Below are positions 15,145 to 23,471 of a DNA stretch of 32,002 nucleotides, one piece after another (positions within the stretch are counted from its first letter, which is position 1; the number at the start of each line of letters is the position of its first letter). The stretch comes from Bacillus nakamurai. GTDB lineage: Bacteria > Bacillota > Bacilli > Bacillales > Bacillaceae. The position numbers and the translations under genes are program-made. The DNA lies in contig NZ_LSAZ01000012.1 in assembly GCF_001584325.1 (NCBI RefSeq), positions 1 to 32,002 of the forward strand, given 5' to 3'. Below the pieces are notes generated by a model that was given only the letters and a program-made list of their open reading frames with translations, was not told the DNA's origin and ran no database searches.

Positions 15145-16014
15145 TCAAAGCACGGGTTCATATGTCGCGAAGCACCTGCAATTTATATCATTTGAGGGAT
15201 CTCCGCTTTGTCCCGGTGCCGGCGCCCTCACAGACTTGCCGTTTTTATCTTGACCGAGGTCAAACAGCTCATTTACATACCTGGCCTGGCCTTCTAAATG
15301 AACATGATCTGCGTTTTTCCCTTCACGAACCCGCTCGTCACCCATGTTGTGCCATATCTTTTTCATTGCAATACCTTGGTAATCGGCTTTCATGGCAGCG
15401 TCCAGCATTGCTTTTTCCCGCACTCGATGCATTTCTGTTCTGGCAATGCGTTGCGCACGGTTATAACTGACGCCCACATCAGCTTGCAGCTCCTTCGCTA
15501 CCTGCGCAAAACGTTTCCGCTCAATAAAACCGCGTTCAATCGTATGATTGATTTTCTGAATTGTCTTTTTACGGTCCGTTTCGATGGCTTTGATCATATT
15601 TTTGCTTGTAATAGCCTGCGGGATTGACGCGGGCGCCGCCCACTTGGCAGGCAATTTTCCTTTCGGTCCACGAGACAGATTAAAGCCGACCGCTGATAAG
15701 ATACCAAGCATGAGCCAGTTATACGATGATTCATAGGTTTCATTCAGAAAATCAAGAACAGCCGTTTTAACCTTTGCTGAAAGGGCAGCTACAAGTGAAG
15801 CTATGTCCCGCTTTATCTGAGAAAGATCATTGTTCCGATTCGCATCAGCACGGCTGATTTCCCGCCCTTTATCAAGCTTGACAAACAGAGCAGTCAACTT
15901 GGAAAGTATTTTTTCAGAAGTACCACGAAAAAGCCGCTTCAACTTCCGTAAAAACTCCTGCATCTTACGGGTTAACGGCTTCAAAAGCTCTTTTTCAGTT
16001 TGTTCTTTATCCAC
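15145..16014 (-). CDS. MuF-type head morphogenesis protein (SPP1 gp7-like minor head protein)
   Basis: The protein has 289 residues from a GTG start at 16014 behind GGAGGG. The C-terminal half is a MuF domain: SYNRAQRIARTEMHRVREKAM (about 183-203), a Trp near 221, HVHLEG near 237-242 and the closing NCRC at 278-281. The N-terminal half is basic and helical and includes an uncertain hydrophobic stretch (about 98-112). MuF proteins are internal head proteins bound to the portal. Here the gene lies after the coat gene rather than directly after the portal, which is an unusual order. Confidence 0.88.
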   Translation of the reverse strand: MDKEQTEKELLKPLTRKMQEFLRKLKRLFRGTSEKILSKLTALFVKLDKGREISRADANRNNDLSQIKRDIASLVAALSAKVKTAVLDFLNETYESSYNWLMLGILSAVGFNLSRGPKGKLPAKWAAPASIPQAITSKNMIKAIETDRKKTIQKINHTIERGFIERKRFAQVAKELQADVGVSYNRAQRIARTEMHRVREKAMLDAAMKADYQGIAMKKIWHNMGDERVREGKNADHVHLEGQARYVNELFDLGQDKNGKSVRAPAPGQSGDPSNDINCRCFATYEPVL

Positions 16015-16025
16015 CGCCAGCCCTC

Positions 16026-16229
16026 CTATTCGTCAGATGCTTTTTCAGCAGCGCCAGCAGATTCTTGATTCTCTTCATCTGTTGTTTTGTCCGCTGCCTT
16101 CTTGCTGTTTTTTTCAGCTTTTTTAATGGGCGACTGTACTTTTTTGTATCTGTCCTCTTTCAAAAGCTTATTACCGTGTTTATCCTCAACAAACCAAGTT
16201 GAACCGGTATCAGTATTTTGAATCCACAT
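16026..16229 (-). CDS. Small head-associated protein of unknown function
   Basis: The protein has 67 residues from an ATG at 16229 behind AGGAGGG. It begins MWIQNTDTGSTWFVEDKHGNKLLKED, a short beta-type segment. It then turns into a low-complexity tail of Lys, Glu and Ala (about 37-67), probably disordered. Short proteins of this build are often encoded directly after the coat gene in Bacillus phages. Whether it decorates the head or joins the neck cannot be told from sequence. It lies 13 bp after the coat gene and 11 bp before the MuF gene. Confidence 0.7.
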   Translation of the reverse strand: MWIQNTDTGSTWFVEDKHGNKLLKEDRYKKVQSPIKKAEKNSKKAADKTTDEENQESAGAAEKASDE

Positions 16230-16242
16230 AAAGAAAGCCCTC

Positions 16243-17103
16243 CTATTGTGGACGGGCTGCGCTTAATACCGCCAGCGCTTCCGGTCTTGTTACTTTCGCA
16301 CCGTACAAGTGGAGCCCTTTGACTGCATCAGCAAAACGTTTTTCAGGACGGTATTTCTCAACCTGCGTCGCTTGATCTGCAAAAGACCACGCCATGCTGT
16401 GACCAGCAATAATTTTGTGATTTTCTGTGCCGCCTTCGGGTTTAGAAAGTGGCGCGTTGTTCGATTTTAAGACTGTGAATCCAGCAGCTTGTCCGATAAC
16501 ACCATTTAATAGACGTTGTTCTGAAGACATGTTCCCGGCCTTTACAAAACGGTCATCTTTTAGCATTAATCCTTCATACCAAGGCGTTACAACTACCCAG
16601 CGCCCCTGCTCCGGCACGTCTGCTTCGTCCAATTTTACTGAAAGGTCCACAAGATATTCGTACGCGTCGCTTTTTGTTGGTGAAACAGCTTTCGTATCGC
16701 TACCGATCGTGTGGGCTGCATCCACATAGTGAGAAGCAATAAATGAATCAGCAGTATTTTTCAGGGCGTATGCTGCCTCTTGCATAGCCGCATCCATTAA
16801 CTTTGGATTTTGTTGGATTTTATCAATATCATCAATCTGAAAGTTGAAATATTTTGACTGGTCAATAAGAAGCTTGCGGCTTGCAGAATCCAGTGTTTGC
16901 GCGCTATCCATATCATCATTTTTGGTGTAGTCACCCACTTTTACGCGTCCCATATTGTTGATTGTCACAGAGTCACCAGCTCCAGTGATCTCCCCTTCGT
17001 AATCCCGGTTAATGACTCCCGTTTGACCATAAACCAATGTTCTTTGCAGATTATAAAGAAGTCTTGCGCTCCACATTTGCGGGACAAATTCATTTAATGC
17101 CAT
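16243..17103 (-). CDS. Major capsid (coat) protein
   Basis: The protein has 286 residues from an ATG at 17103 behind AGGAGG. MALNEFVPQMWSARLLYNLQRTLVYGQTGVINRDYEGEITGAGDSVTI is the typical start of P22-coat-like HK97-fold proteins. It continues with FNFQIDDIDKIQ, the spine-helix region DAAMQEAAYALKNTADSFIA, and RWVVVTPWYEGLMLKDDRFVKAG, which are usual landmarks. It follows the scaffold gene with a 20 bp gap. It is the structural shell protein and should be among the most abundant products of the operon. Confidence 0.9.
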   Translation of the reverse strand: MALNEFVPQMWSARLLYNLQRTLVYGQTGVINRDYEGEITGAGDSVTINNMGRVKVGDYTKNDDMDSAQTLDSASRKLLIDQSKYFNFQIDDIDKIQQNPKLMDAAMQEAAYALKNTADSFIASHYVDAAHTIGSDTKAVSPTKSDAYEYLVDLSVKLDEADVPEQGRWVVVTPWYEGLMLKDDRFVKAGNMSSEQRLLNGVIGQAAGFTVLKSNNAPLSKPEGGTENHKIIAGHSMAWSFADQATQVEKYRPEKRFADAVKGLHLYGAKVTRPEALAVLSAARPQ

Positions 17104-17123
17104 ATTGTTTTATCCTCCTATTT

Positions 17124-17837
17124 CTATCTTCCGATTTTTTCGATGCGATCCCAATTTTCATTTATTTCTTCGGCAGTCATCTTCTTAACATCTTCAAGAG
17201 TCAATGGCGCTGACGCTCCGCCTGATGGTGGCGGCGTGCTGCCGTTCTTTTTGAAATGATCGTTTACGATGCTTTGTTCAAAATTCTTAAAGGCTTCCGC
17301 CAAGGTATTCAAATTTTGTTCTGTGGTTGCATCGTCCTGACCGATAAAAAAGTCAACAAGATTAGTAGGCAAGCCTTTTTCCGTTGCAATTGAAAGGGCC
17401 GTATTTCTCAACGACTCCCGCGTTTTCTCTTGCTCAAGGTTCTGGAATTTTTCCTGCAACTCACGTAATTGCTTTTGTTCCTCTGTTTCAGGAGGAAACC
17501 GCTTTGAAATCTCTTCCTCAAGTTTCTTCGGCAACGTATTTTTCTCATACGTCTTGATCGCCTCTGTCACCCTTGCATCAGATGTTGATTGAAGCAGCTT
17601 CTTTCCCTCGTCATTTGTTTCTAAGAAAGCCCGGACTGCATCCAGCGTGAGTTCTCCGCCACTCGGCTGTGGTGCTGGATCGTTACCAGTTCCACCTGCT
17701 GGCTGGGCTCCCGGTGTTGGATCGGCCGTGCCCCCTGGTTCGGAAAAATGCTGAAGGTTAATGCGCAGTGGCAGCCTTTCTTTTTTCATAAAATTCATTG
17801 ACGGACTGACTGACTTATCCGTGTTTAATCGTTTCAT
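17124..17837 (-). CDS. Capsid scaffolding protein (DUF4355-like)
   Basis: The protein has 237 residues; the ATG at 17837 has AAGGAGG 10 bases upstream. After a short basic lead (PLRINLQHFSEPGG) comes a proline/glycine-rich linker. A long charged coiled coil follows (about 70-165, with many Glu, Lys and Gln). The C-terminal end (LEDVKKMTAEEINENWDRIEKIGR) is the standard coat-binding helix of phage scaffolds. Its position between portal and coat is canonical. The protein should fill the procapsid and leave before DNA packaging. Confidence 0.88.
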   Translation of the reverse strand: MKRLNTDKSVSPSMNFMKKERLPLRINLQHFSEPGGTADPTPGAQPAGGTGNDPAPQPSGGELTLDAVRAFLETNDEGKKLLQSTSDARVTEAIKTYEKNTLPKKLEEEISKRFPPETEEQKQLRELQEKFQNLEQEKTRESLRNTALSIATEKGLPTNLVDFFIGQDDATTEQNLNTLAEAFKNFEQSIVNDHFKKNGSTPPPSGGASAPLTLEDVKKMTAEEINENWDRIEKIGR

Positions 17838-17968
17838 TTCTGTGTGTCCTCCTTGCCCTTATCAGTTGCCGAAGCCCCTAACAAGTTCAAAAGTATTTCG
17901 GTTGCTCTTTAACGCCTACAACGCGAAAAAAAGGCATAAAAAAAGCCCCTCATGAATGAGTTGCACGT
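17838..17968 (-). other. Intergenic stretch between portal and scaffold genes, with T-rich elements
   Basis: This is the longest gap in the head region. On the minus strand it carries two T7 runs, one of them just after a short CTCAT/ATGAG inverted repeat whose 2-base loop is too tight for a good terminator. The scaffold ribosome site is at its end. I see no coding region; it may act as a partial terminator or an mRNA processing zone. Confidence 0.35.
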
Positions 17969-19390
17969 TTACTCAGGATCAGAATTTGTCTTGTCTGTAT
18001 CCGCCTTGTCATCTTCCTCCTGTTCCTCGTCGTCATCTTGATTATCGTCAATGGTATAGGCATCTGCTTCCGCTCTCATTCTTTCAATCTCAAAACGCAC
18101 ATCATCAATGAACGATAATAGAGCAAGCCGCGTTTCTTCGCTTACCAGCCCTTTGAGTTCCGCGGATGCTTGAGCCTCTTCGAGAATGTTTGCAGGAAGA
18201 TTTCGTTTGAATTGAAACCACAGTTTCAGATACGCGTCTTTATCGGCCAGTATCCTTTTGGACCATGCAGAGCAAAGTATCTTATACTGATAACGAAATG
18301 CAGCTGTCATTTTGCGTTCCATGGTAATTGCCTTGTGCTCCAATGCCATAAGCTTATACCGCATGGCAACGCCTGTAATAGTGCCCCCGAAAGAGCCGTC
18401 AGAAAAATTGACTGTCTTCGCAAAACGCAAAATATTTTCTTCCAGCCGGTTCAAATGATTTTCGATCATGGCGTCGTTTATTTCCTTGGTTAAAAATTTC
18501 ACGTCGCCGTTATCGTCGAAGACTTCAAACACGCCATTCTTTTTTAGCTTTTCCATATCCTCATCATCGAGTGAAGCCCCTTTTACAATCAAGTATGCAA
18601 GCCGGAACTGTTCGATTTCGTTCGATGCGTCAGACAAAGTTCTGTCGTATGCATCAATTAAAGAAATGACTTTTTCAGTGTCGCCTTTCATTTCTTTATT
18701 GTTCGGAACACCAAACAACGGGCATCCATTGAAAAGATGGGGCTTCGTCTCAATAAGATCGTACTTCGCTTTATCAGACGACTTAAACGAATAAATGAAC
18801 GCTTCATCGTAGAAATCAGCCCGATATGACTCGACTTTTTTGCCGCTCACCCACTCAAACACTGAATAATAGCGCAAAGCGTACGTGGGCTCCGTTATAT
18901 CGTCTAAAGCGAGAATAATGCATTCCCATGGATCAACGTTTCGCAGGCATTCGTTTCCTTCTTCATTAACAAACAGCAGGCGGGCTCCGTAACCACAGAT
19001 GGAAGCCATTTTTCCGAGTTCGGAATCGGCATCCTCAATGTTATTTCTCGTATTAAATGTGCTCACTTGGTCTTTCAATTGTTTATCTTCAGTTTCATAA
19101 GAAATGGGGTGGCCGAACATATAGCCTGTCTTGGTATCAATGATTTCAGAATCAAATGAGTTGTTCAGCTTATTGTTTACCTTGTCATCAATACGCTGCA
19201 CTTTATCGGTTCCCGCACTGCCATAATCAATGATGGACCGTGTTAATATGGGAACGCCAGCCGGATCAGCCTTATATCTTGCATATAGTTTCATCACTTT
19301 TTCACGAACGGGGCCGTGTTCATCAATCATCATCTTGATAATGTCGCCGGTGATTCCACTCTGACGAATTAGATTTATATATTCCTTCAT
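17969..19390 (-). CDS. Portal protein (SPP1 gp6-like)
   Basis: The protein has 473 residues from an ATG at 19390 behind AAAGGGGGAG. Landmarks of the SPP1-type portal family are RSIIDYGSAGTDKVQRIDDKVNNKLNNSFDSEIIDTKTGYMFG near 45-90, then WECIILALDD, a central domain with NNKEMKGDTEKVISLIDAYDRTLSDASNEIEQF, and SFGGTITGVAMRYKLMALEHKA, the long stem-helix region. The last 35 residues are very acidic (DDNQDDDEEQEEDDKADTDK). The portal forms the 12-fold ring for DNA entry and exit and docks the terminase encoded directly upstream. Confidence 0.93.
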   Translation of the reverse strand: MKEYINLIRQSGITGDIIKMMIDEHGPVREKVMKLYARYKADPAGVPILTRSIIDYGSAGTDKVQRIDDKVNNKLNNSFDSEIIDTKTGYMFGHPISYETEDKQLKDQVSTFNTRNNIEDADSELGKMASICGYGARLLFVNEEGNECLRNVDPWECIILALDDITEPTYALRYYSVFEWVSGKKVESYRADFYDEAFIYSFKSSDKAKYDLIETKPHLFNGCPLFGVPNNKEMKGDTEKVISLIDAYDRTLSDASNEIEQFRLAYLIVKGASLDDEDMEKLKKNGVFEVFDDNGDVKFLTKEINDAMIENHLNRLEENILRFAKTVNFSDGSFGGTITGVAMRYKLMALEHKAITMERKMTAAFRYQYKILCSAWSKRILADKDAYLKLWFQFKRNLPANILEEAQASAELKGLVSEETRLALLSFIDDVRFEIERMRAEADAYTIDDNQDDDEEQEEDDKADTDKTNSDPE

Positions 19391-19396
19391 CGTTAA

Positions 19397-20608
19397 TCAC
19401 TCCCCCTTTCTATGTTTCGGCTTATTGTGGGTATACAGAGCGTACCGGAGAGCATCCAGCACATCGTCCCATTCCTTCACAGGATCGCCGGTCTTTGGAT
19501 TCCATACATACATGAAAATTTCTTTTTTGAAGCGCTCCACCTTTTCTTTCACGACATATAATTCTTTTCGCTTAAACAGCCGGGCCACTTCTTCAATACC
19601 GGATATGATCGCCTTATCAGCGTTCAGGGCACGTAACTTCTCCCGCCTGAAGCGCTGAACATGCTCTGGCCGCGCAGAATCGCAGTAGAAATTAATATTG
19701 CCGTACCGCTCCTTTACGCCTTTTGCTACTTTCACCCAGTAATCAATTTCCTCATGTTGCTTGGCATGTTCTTCGAGCAAATAAAAACACCCCTGGTCAT
19801 CTTGTCCGATTACGACAATAGAACCCGGGTGCTCGTATCCCCAGTCGACGCCAGCAAAATACTTTTTGAAATTGACACGTCTGTTCTCCAATTCCTCAGA
19901 ACTGATATAATGAATGTCCTTATTGAAGTCCCGGTAAATGACTCCTTCAGACGCCACCCAATATCCGTTTATGTCCCGATCGGTAAACATACCGCTGGGC
20001 GTCGATGCCACGATACTCTCCACATACTCCGGATCGAGGAAATTGTTATCGAACAGCGAGAAATGAAATGACCGGATGTTCAGCCGGCCGCTCTTCAACT
20101 TTTGCCCGTCTTTGTCGATATAATCGGTTTTGACGGTGTGCATCGGGTTTTCAGGGTTTGTATCCATCATGACCACAGCGCCTTTGTAAGAGCACCGGGA
20201 AATGACTTCTTTTACAAATGAATCATGCAGGGCAGTCGCTTCATTCAGAAATGCGCCGGCTGACGTGAAACCCCGCGCTTTTTTCCATGAATTTGCGTTT
20301 GCTCCGTCAAAGCAATATACCTGATTACCGAATATCTCAACGGCGCTCGACTTATTGAGTTTCAATTCCTTGCCGAGAATCTGCTCTAAATCATTCAGAA
20401 CGTTCCGCCTGATAGTTCCCAGGTTCGCCCCGCCGATAACAAAATTCAGTCCCATGTTTTGATACTTGCTGACGTGAGCAAGAAACGCCAAAAGGAGCAC
20501 GAATGTTTTTCCTGCCCTCTTTGCCCCGCTGCATATTAAAATTTTGGGCTGCTCTTTTATGAAGCTGTCCCAAACTTCCTTTTGTTTTTTATTCAGTTCC
20601 ATCGGCAT
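19397..20608 (-). CDS. xtmB: Terminase large subunit (PBSX family, XtmB)
   Basis: The protein has 403 residues from an ATG at 20608, overlapping xtmA by 20 bp. ATPase motifs: Walker A GAKRAGKT at 28-35, Walker B GAFLNEA near 118-124 with Glu123, and coupling motif MMDTNPE at 147-153. The RNase H-like nuclease domain has GVDWG (Asp255), FYCDSA (Asp310) and DDVLDALRY (Asp381-385). It drives DNA into the procapsid and cuts the concatemer. All expected catalytic residues are visible, so the gene looks functional. Size and motifs fit the PBSX/SPP1 branch, which packages by headful. Confidence 0.95.
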   Translation of the reverse strand: MPMELNKKQKEVWDSFIKEQPKILICSGAKRAGKTFVLLLAFLAHVSKYQNMGLNFVIGGANLGTIRRNVLNDLEQILGKELKLNKSSAVEIFGNQVYCFDGANANSWKKARGFTSAGAFLNEATALHDSFVKEVISRCSYKGAVVMMDTNPENPMHTVKTDYIDKDGQKLKSGRLNIRSFHFSLFDNNFLDPEYVESIVASTPSGMFTDRDINGYWVASEGVIYRDFNKDIHYISSEELENRRVNFKKYFAGVDWGYEHPGSIVVIGQDDQGCFYLLEEHAKQHEEIDYWVKVAKGVKERYGNINFYCDSARPEHVQRFRREKLRALNADKAIISGIEEVARLFKRKELYVVKEKVERFKKEIFMYVWNPKTGDPVKEWDDVLDALRYALYTHNKPKHRKGE

Positions 20609-21308
20609 CCACCATTTTTCTCAACATTGCAGCAATCTCATTTTCTTTGGTGTTTCCGTCGCTTCCGTTAACAGCCTTCTTCGTCTTCTCAATATTCAAG
20701 CGCATTTGCTCCAATTTAAGGCGCCGTTCATCTTTCTCATGCGCCAGCTGGTCGAATTGCTTGATCAAGCTCCGGAGCTCCCCCATTGCCCGAGATTGAG
20801 CGTTCAGGAATGTTGCATGACGATCCCAGGCGAATTGAAACTCCCATTCTTGCTCATCACCAAACGCACCCGGCTTCTCTTTTTTCAAAACTTTGGTCAT
20901 GTCATCCTGATCCTGCACAAACATAATGCGCTGTGCCCGGATAATGGCCGCATATTGTATTTGAATTTGATCCCATATCATATCAGCAGGGGAACGCTCC
21001 TGAATCTCTTCCATAATGGACAGCGTTTCTTCTGGCAGATACTTCGAGAAGAACCCATGCGATACCGCGTTTTGATTTCTCTCCGGGGCGCCGCCGTTGT
21101 TTCCCAATGCATTTTTATTGCCGGGTGGGGCGCCTGCCTTTTTTGTGTGCACACCTTTTTCAGAGGGTGCACCCTTTTTTCGTTCCCAACCATGCCGCTG
21201 CTTCCATGATTTAATGGTGTTCACTGACACCCCGTACTTTTCTGCAAGGTCCTTGTATTTCATGCCTTTGGCGTAATCCTTATACGCCTGAATGTGCTTT
21301 TCGGCCAT
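20589..21308 (-). CDS. xtmA: Terminase small subunit (XtmA)
   Basis: The protein has 239 residues from an ATG at 21308; GGTGG lies 6 bases and AAAGGAGG 15 bases upstream. An N-terminal HTH (about 17-41, [25 protein letters not shown]) is followed by a [27 protein letters not shown] linker, a signature of this family. Then comes a long helical oligomerisation part ending in coiled-coil charge patterns. It recognises the phage DNA and recruits the large subunit. It is the first gene of the late operon, and the region upstream has no further gene for 210 bp. Confidence 0.92.
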   Translation of the reverse strand: MAEKHIQAYKDYAKGMKYKDLAEKYGVSVNTIKSWKQRHGWERKKGAPSEKGVHTKKAGAPPGNKNALGNNGGAPERNQNAVSHGFFSKYLPEETLSIMEEIQERSPADMIWDQIQIQYAAIIRAQRIMFVQDQDDMTKVLKKEKPGAFGDEQEWEFQFAWDRHATFLNAQSRAMGELRSLIKQFDQLAHEKDERRLKLEQMRLNIEKTKKAVNGSDGNTKENEIAAMLRKMVDADGTE

Positions 21309-21441
21309 CTACATCCACCGCCGCCTCCTTTTGAATTGAGTTGTTTTGGAAAAAGATATTCCCTCTAAACCGACGCCGCACTCAGACCGTTAACCGCCGA
21401 TAGTTTTCCGAGATTTACCGGAATCGGTTTACAGAGAATAT
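21309..21441 (-). promoter_or_regulatory. Leader of the late operon: probable late promoter region with TCGGTTTA repeats
   Basis: There is no gene here. The region lies between the lipoprotein terminator and xtmA. TAAACCGA (21366-21373) and TCGGTTTA (21424-21431) form a widely spaced inverted repeat with related CGGTAAA and CGGTTAAC elements between. No good sigma-A -10/-35 pair is visible, which fits use of another sigma such as Xpf. A packaging site is an alternative reading. Confidence 0.45.
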
Positions 21442-21468
21442 AAAAAAGCACCTGGAATGAGGTGCTTT
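21442..21468 (-). terminator. Terminator after the lipoprotein gene
   Basis: AAAGCACCT and AGGTGCTTT form a perfect 9-bp stem with a 6-base loop, followed by TTTATATT on the minus strand. It separates the lipoprotein unit from the late operon. Confidence 0.85.
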
Positions 21469-21518
21469 AAAATAAGTTTTGAGTTATGAATCTTATTCTG
21501 GGATTATGTCTTTTATAT

Positions 21519-22187
21519 TTATTTATATTTATTCATAGACATACTTACGTATATTTCATTTGCTTCATCAACTGTTATACCAAACTTTTCGCTTGCCAGC
21601 TCAGCAACCATTGAATCATGGATCTCTGGGGTGTAATTTTCCCCGTAATTTGTAATTCTATTAAATTCGTTTTCCATGTAATTATATATGGTTTGATCAT
21701 TAGCTGATTGTGCCTCTTCTTCTGATGAATTTTCTTTTCTTTTCTCTTTTTCATCCTTTAAATCAAAAATTACTTCATCATTTTTTTCTAACTGGTACAA
21801 AGAATCCACATGTTTAAAATCAATTGTATAATCATCGTTTTTATACTTTGCATGTACTTCATCTACTGAACAAGTATACTTATCCCCACAGCTGATTACC
21901 TTAGAAAAACCTTTATCCTCAATTAACTCATAAACTTTGTAAAGAATTTTATATTTTTCCTTGTTAGAAAGTTGCGTGAATTTCTTATTCATGGACAGGT
22001 TGATTTTAAAATCATAATACTTCTTTATAGGGTTAGTGTAATCTAAAGTTGGCGCTTCACTAAGATATTGTGATACTGTTTTATTTTTAGATAGCTCTTT
22101 TAAAAACGTTTCAGCCTCTTTTGTATCCACGCCGCAACCTGATAGAACAAAAATCAGTATAGGAATGATTATAAATATTTTTTTCAA
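21519..22187 (-). CDS. Predicted lipoprotein, probable lysogenic-conversion gene
   Basis: The protein has 222 residues from a TTG start at 22187 behind GGGAGGGGGAAG. The N-terminus is a classic lipoprotein signal: Lys-Lys, a hydrophobic core and LSGC with Cys18 as the lipidation site. The mature part is hydrophilic, contains a Cys pair (SCGDKYTC) and a Glu/Lys-rich central section. The C-terminal DSMVAELASEKFGITVDEANEIYVSMSMNKYK resembles short helical domains in Bacillus surface proteins. No enzymatic motif is seen. It is AT-rich and has its own terminator, so it is probably expressed from the prophage and displayed on the host membrane. Superinfection immunity is possible but not shown. Confidence 0.72.
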   Translation of the reverse strand: MKKIFIIIPILIFVLSGCGVDTKEAETFLKELSKNKTVSQYLSEAPTLDYTNPIKKYYDFKINLSMNKKFTQLSNKEKYKILYKVYELIEDKGFSKVISCGDKYTCSVDEVHAKYKNDDYTIDFKHVDSLYQLEKNDEVIFDLKDEKEKRKENSSEEEAQSANDQTIYNYMENEFNRITNYGENYTPEIHDSMVAELASEKFGITVDEANEIYVSMSMNKYK

Positions 22188-22297
22188 AACTTCTTCCCCC
22201 TCCCACCTTATTATCGGTTAAGGAGTAGGAAAAAGGAACCATTCGCAAAATTTGTCGAACGAAAGCGCCCTTCATAAATAGGTGGCAGTCGTAAGAC

Positions 22298-22322
22298 AAA
22301 AAAAGCGCCCAATCAGGGCGCC
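22298..22322 (-). terminator. Terminator after the 38-residue gene
   Basis: GGCGCCC, loop TGATT and GGGCGCT form a GC-rich stem on the minus strand, followed by seven T. It ends the two-gene unit that starts near 23150. Confidence 0.9.
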
Positions 22323-22336
22323 ACAGCATAGCGTTA

Positions 22337-22453
22337 TTATTTATTTGAATTTGTATGTTCCTGTAAGGCTTTAAATGCTTCAGATAACAGTTCAGCATGA
22401 TTATGAATTTCTTTAGATTTATTCTTTGTTGTTGGGAATGTTATTATTGACAT
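22337..22453 (-). CDS. Small hypothetical protein (38 residues)
   Basis: The protein begins MSIITFPTTKNKSKEIHNHAEL and ends LQEHTNSNK. The ATG at 22453 has GAGGAG 7 bases upstream, and a strong terminator follows 15 bp after the stop. It starts 14 bp after the membrane-protein gene, so the two probably share one transcript. It is polar and helical, without cysteines or a membrane segment. Nothing in it identifies a function; the fixed pairing suggests a partner or regulator of the membrane protein. Confidence 0.65.
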   Translation of the reverse strand: MSIITFPTTKNKSKEIHNHAELLSEAFKALQEHTNSNK

Positions 22454-22467
22454 ATGTATTCTCCTCT

Positions 22468-23103
22468 TTAAACTTCATTTCCAATCGTATTAACCTTTTT
22501 GAGTTTAAGATCAGCTAATTTTTCACTTAATTCCTTTGTTTCCTTTAGGAGCTCATTAGAATGTAATTTTCCTGCCCACACTTTATACAATTCAACAGTA
22601 TTGCTAAAATTATGTTCTCTATGTCGTCTAGAAAAACAATAAAAATCATAGTGACGATCTACAAAGTTACAAAAGACCTGAGAAAGTGGATTAAATGCCA
22701 ATTCTTCATCTGCCAAACCACTCATCATAGCTGCGCTAAAGAATTCTAATTGATTAGCAAGGTCCAAAGCTCCTGCTTCAAGTTTATTACTAATACTCTC
22801 AGCATGTTCTTTAAATGAAGATTCTGACGCTACGAATTCTTTTTTATGATCTCTCTTAGACACAATCACGGGCTTATCACCCAGTTTTTTTGAGTATTCG
22901 GCTTGCAAAGGAATAAATGAAGTTGCAAACCAGTTTAGATACTCTATACTTTTTTCAATCGATGCACGCTTATTTTTAGTTTTAATATCTTTCTTCATTA
23001 AATTTAATTGTTTAATCGCAATAAAAACCCCAGCTGCTAATCCAATACTTGCAATATAATAAAGCATTGTAATTACTTCTTTTACGACTGGATATATATT
23101 CAT
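22468..23103 (-). CDS. Membrane-anchored protein of unknown function (moron)
   Basis: The start is the ATG at 23103 with AAAGGAG 6 bases upstream; the frame is open further up but lacks a ribosome site. The protein has 211 residues. One N-terminal transmembrane helix (about 9-30, VITMLYYIASIGLAAGVFIAI) is followed by a basic stop-transfer segment (KKDIKTKNKR). The cytoplasmic domain is largely helical, with HREHNFSNTVELYKVWAGKLHSNELLKETKELSEKL at its end. The build resembles short membrane proteins with a DUF4760-like domain, but I cannot confirm that. It has its own promoter and shares a terminator with the next small gene. It is AT-rich compared with the late genes. Confidence 0.7.
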   Translation of the reverse strand: MNIYPVVKEVITMLYYIASIGLAAGVFIAIKQLNLMKKDIKTKNKRASIEKSIEYLNWFATSFIPLQAEYSKKLGDKPVIVSKRDHKKEFVASESSFKEHAESISNKLEAGALDLANQLEFFSAAMMSGLADEELAFNPLSQVFCNFVDRHYDFYCFSRRHREHNFSNTVELYKVWAGKLHSNELLKETKELSEKLADLKLKKVNTIGNEV

Positions 23104-23152
23104 ACTATGCTCCTTTCTAAATGAATTCAAGTTATTTGAATCATCATTTTTT

Positions 23153-23181
23153 AGTATATTACACCAAATATCGACAGTAAA
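23153..23181 (-). promoter_or_regulatory. Predicted sigma-A-like promoter for the membrane-protein unit
   Basis: Minus strand: -35 TTTACT (23181-23176), 17-base spacer, -10 TATACT (23158-23153), about 50 bases before the ATG at 23103. It has the same -35 and spacing as the promoter at 23927-23955. Confidence 0.6.
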
Positions 23182-23221
23182 TAACAAATCTTAATAGTTT
23201 TACGTTCAAAATGTAACTTTA

Positions 23222-23252
23222 AATAAAAAAGCACCCATCAGTTTTGGGTGCT
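23222..23252 (-). terminator. Terminator after the HTH gene
   Basis: AGCACCCA, loop AAACTGA and TGGGTGCT form a perfect 8-bp stem on the minus strand, followed by TTTTTATTT. The TGA stop of the HTH gene overlaps the stem by one base. Confidence 0.9.
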
Positions 23253-23464
23253 CATTTCCGCCTATGTTTTTGAAAATCCAAAATATCCTCTTTCAGAAAA
23301 AGCCTGTCCCGAGGCATTTCTTTCATCGGCTCCAATTCCCCGGTCTTTACTAACTGATTCAAATACTGACGGGTGAACCCCAATATCTCCAACGCTTCAC
23401 TTGTATTGAGTATCTCTTCATTCAAGAACTTCTTGATTGCGTCACGCTCTTTAGGCTTGTACAT
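23252..23464 (-). CDS. Small HTH DNA-binding protein (excisionase/MerR-like HTH_17)
   Basis: The protein has 70 residues from an ATG at 23464 with AAAGGA about 10 bases upstream. It starts 7 bp after the 63-residue gene, so the two are probably co-transcribed. Residues about 18-55 form a winged-helix start of the HTH_17 type: ILNTSEALEILGFTRQYLNQLVKTGELEPMKE, then RLFLKEDILDFQKHRRK. Such proteins act as excisionases or small regulators. No integrase or attachment site is in the window, so an excisionase role cannot be tested here. Regulation of its own operon or of the prophage is equally possible. Confidence 0.75.
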   Translation of the reverse strand: MYKPKERDAIKKFLNEEILNTSEALEILGFTRQYLNQLVKTGELEPMKEMPRDRLFLKEDILDFQKHRRK

Positions 23465-23471
23465 TTTTGAA

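Noticed and set aside
22468..23187. Longer start for the membrane protein at 23187
   Set aside because: The added N-terminus runs through the predicted promoter and lacks a ribosome site; the ATG at 23103 has AAAGGAG and places the membrane helix at the N-terminus.
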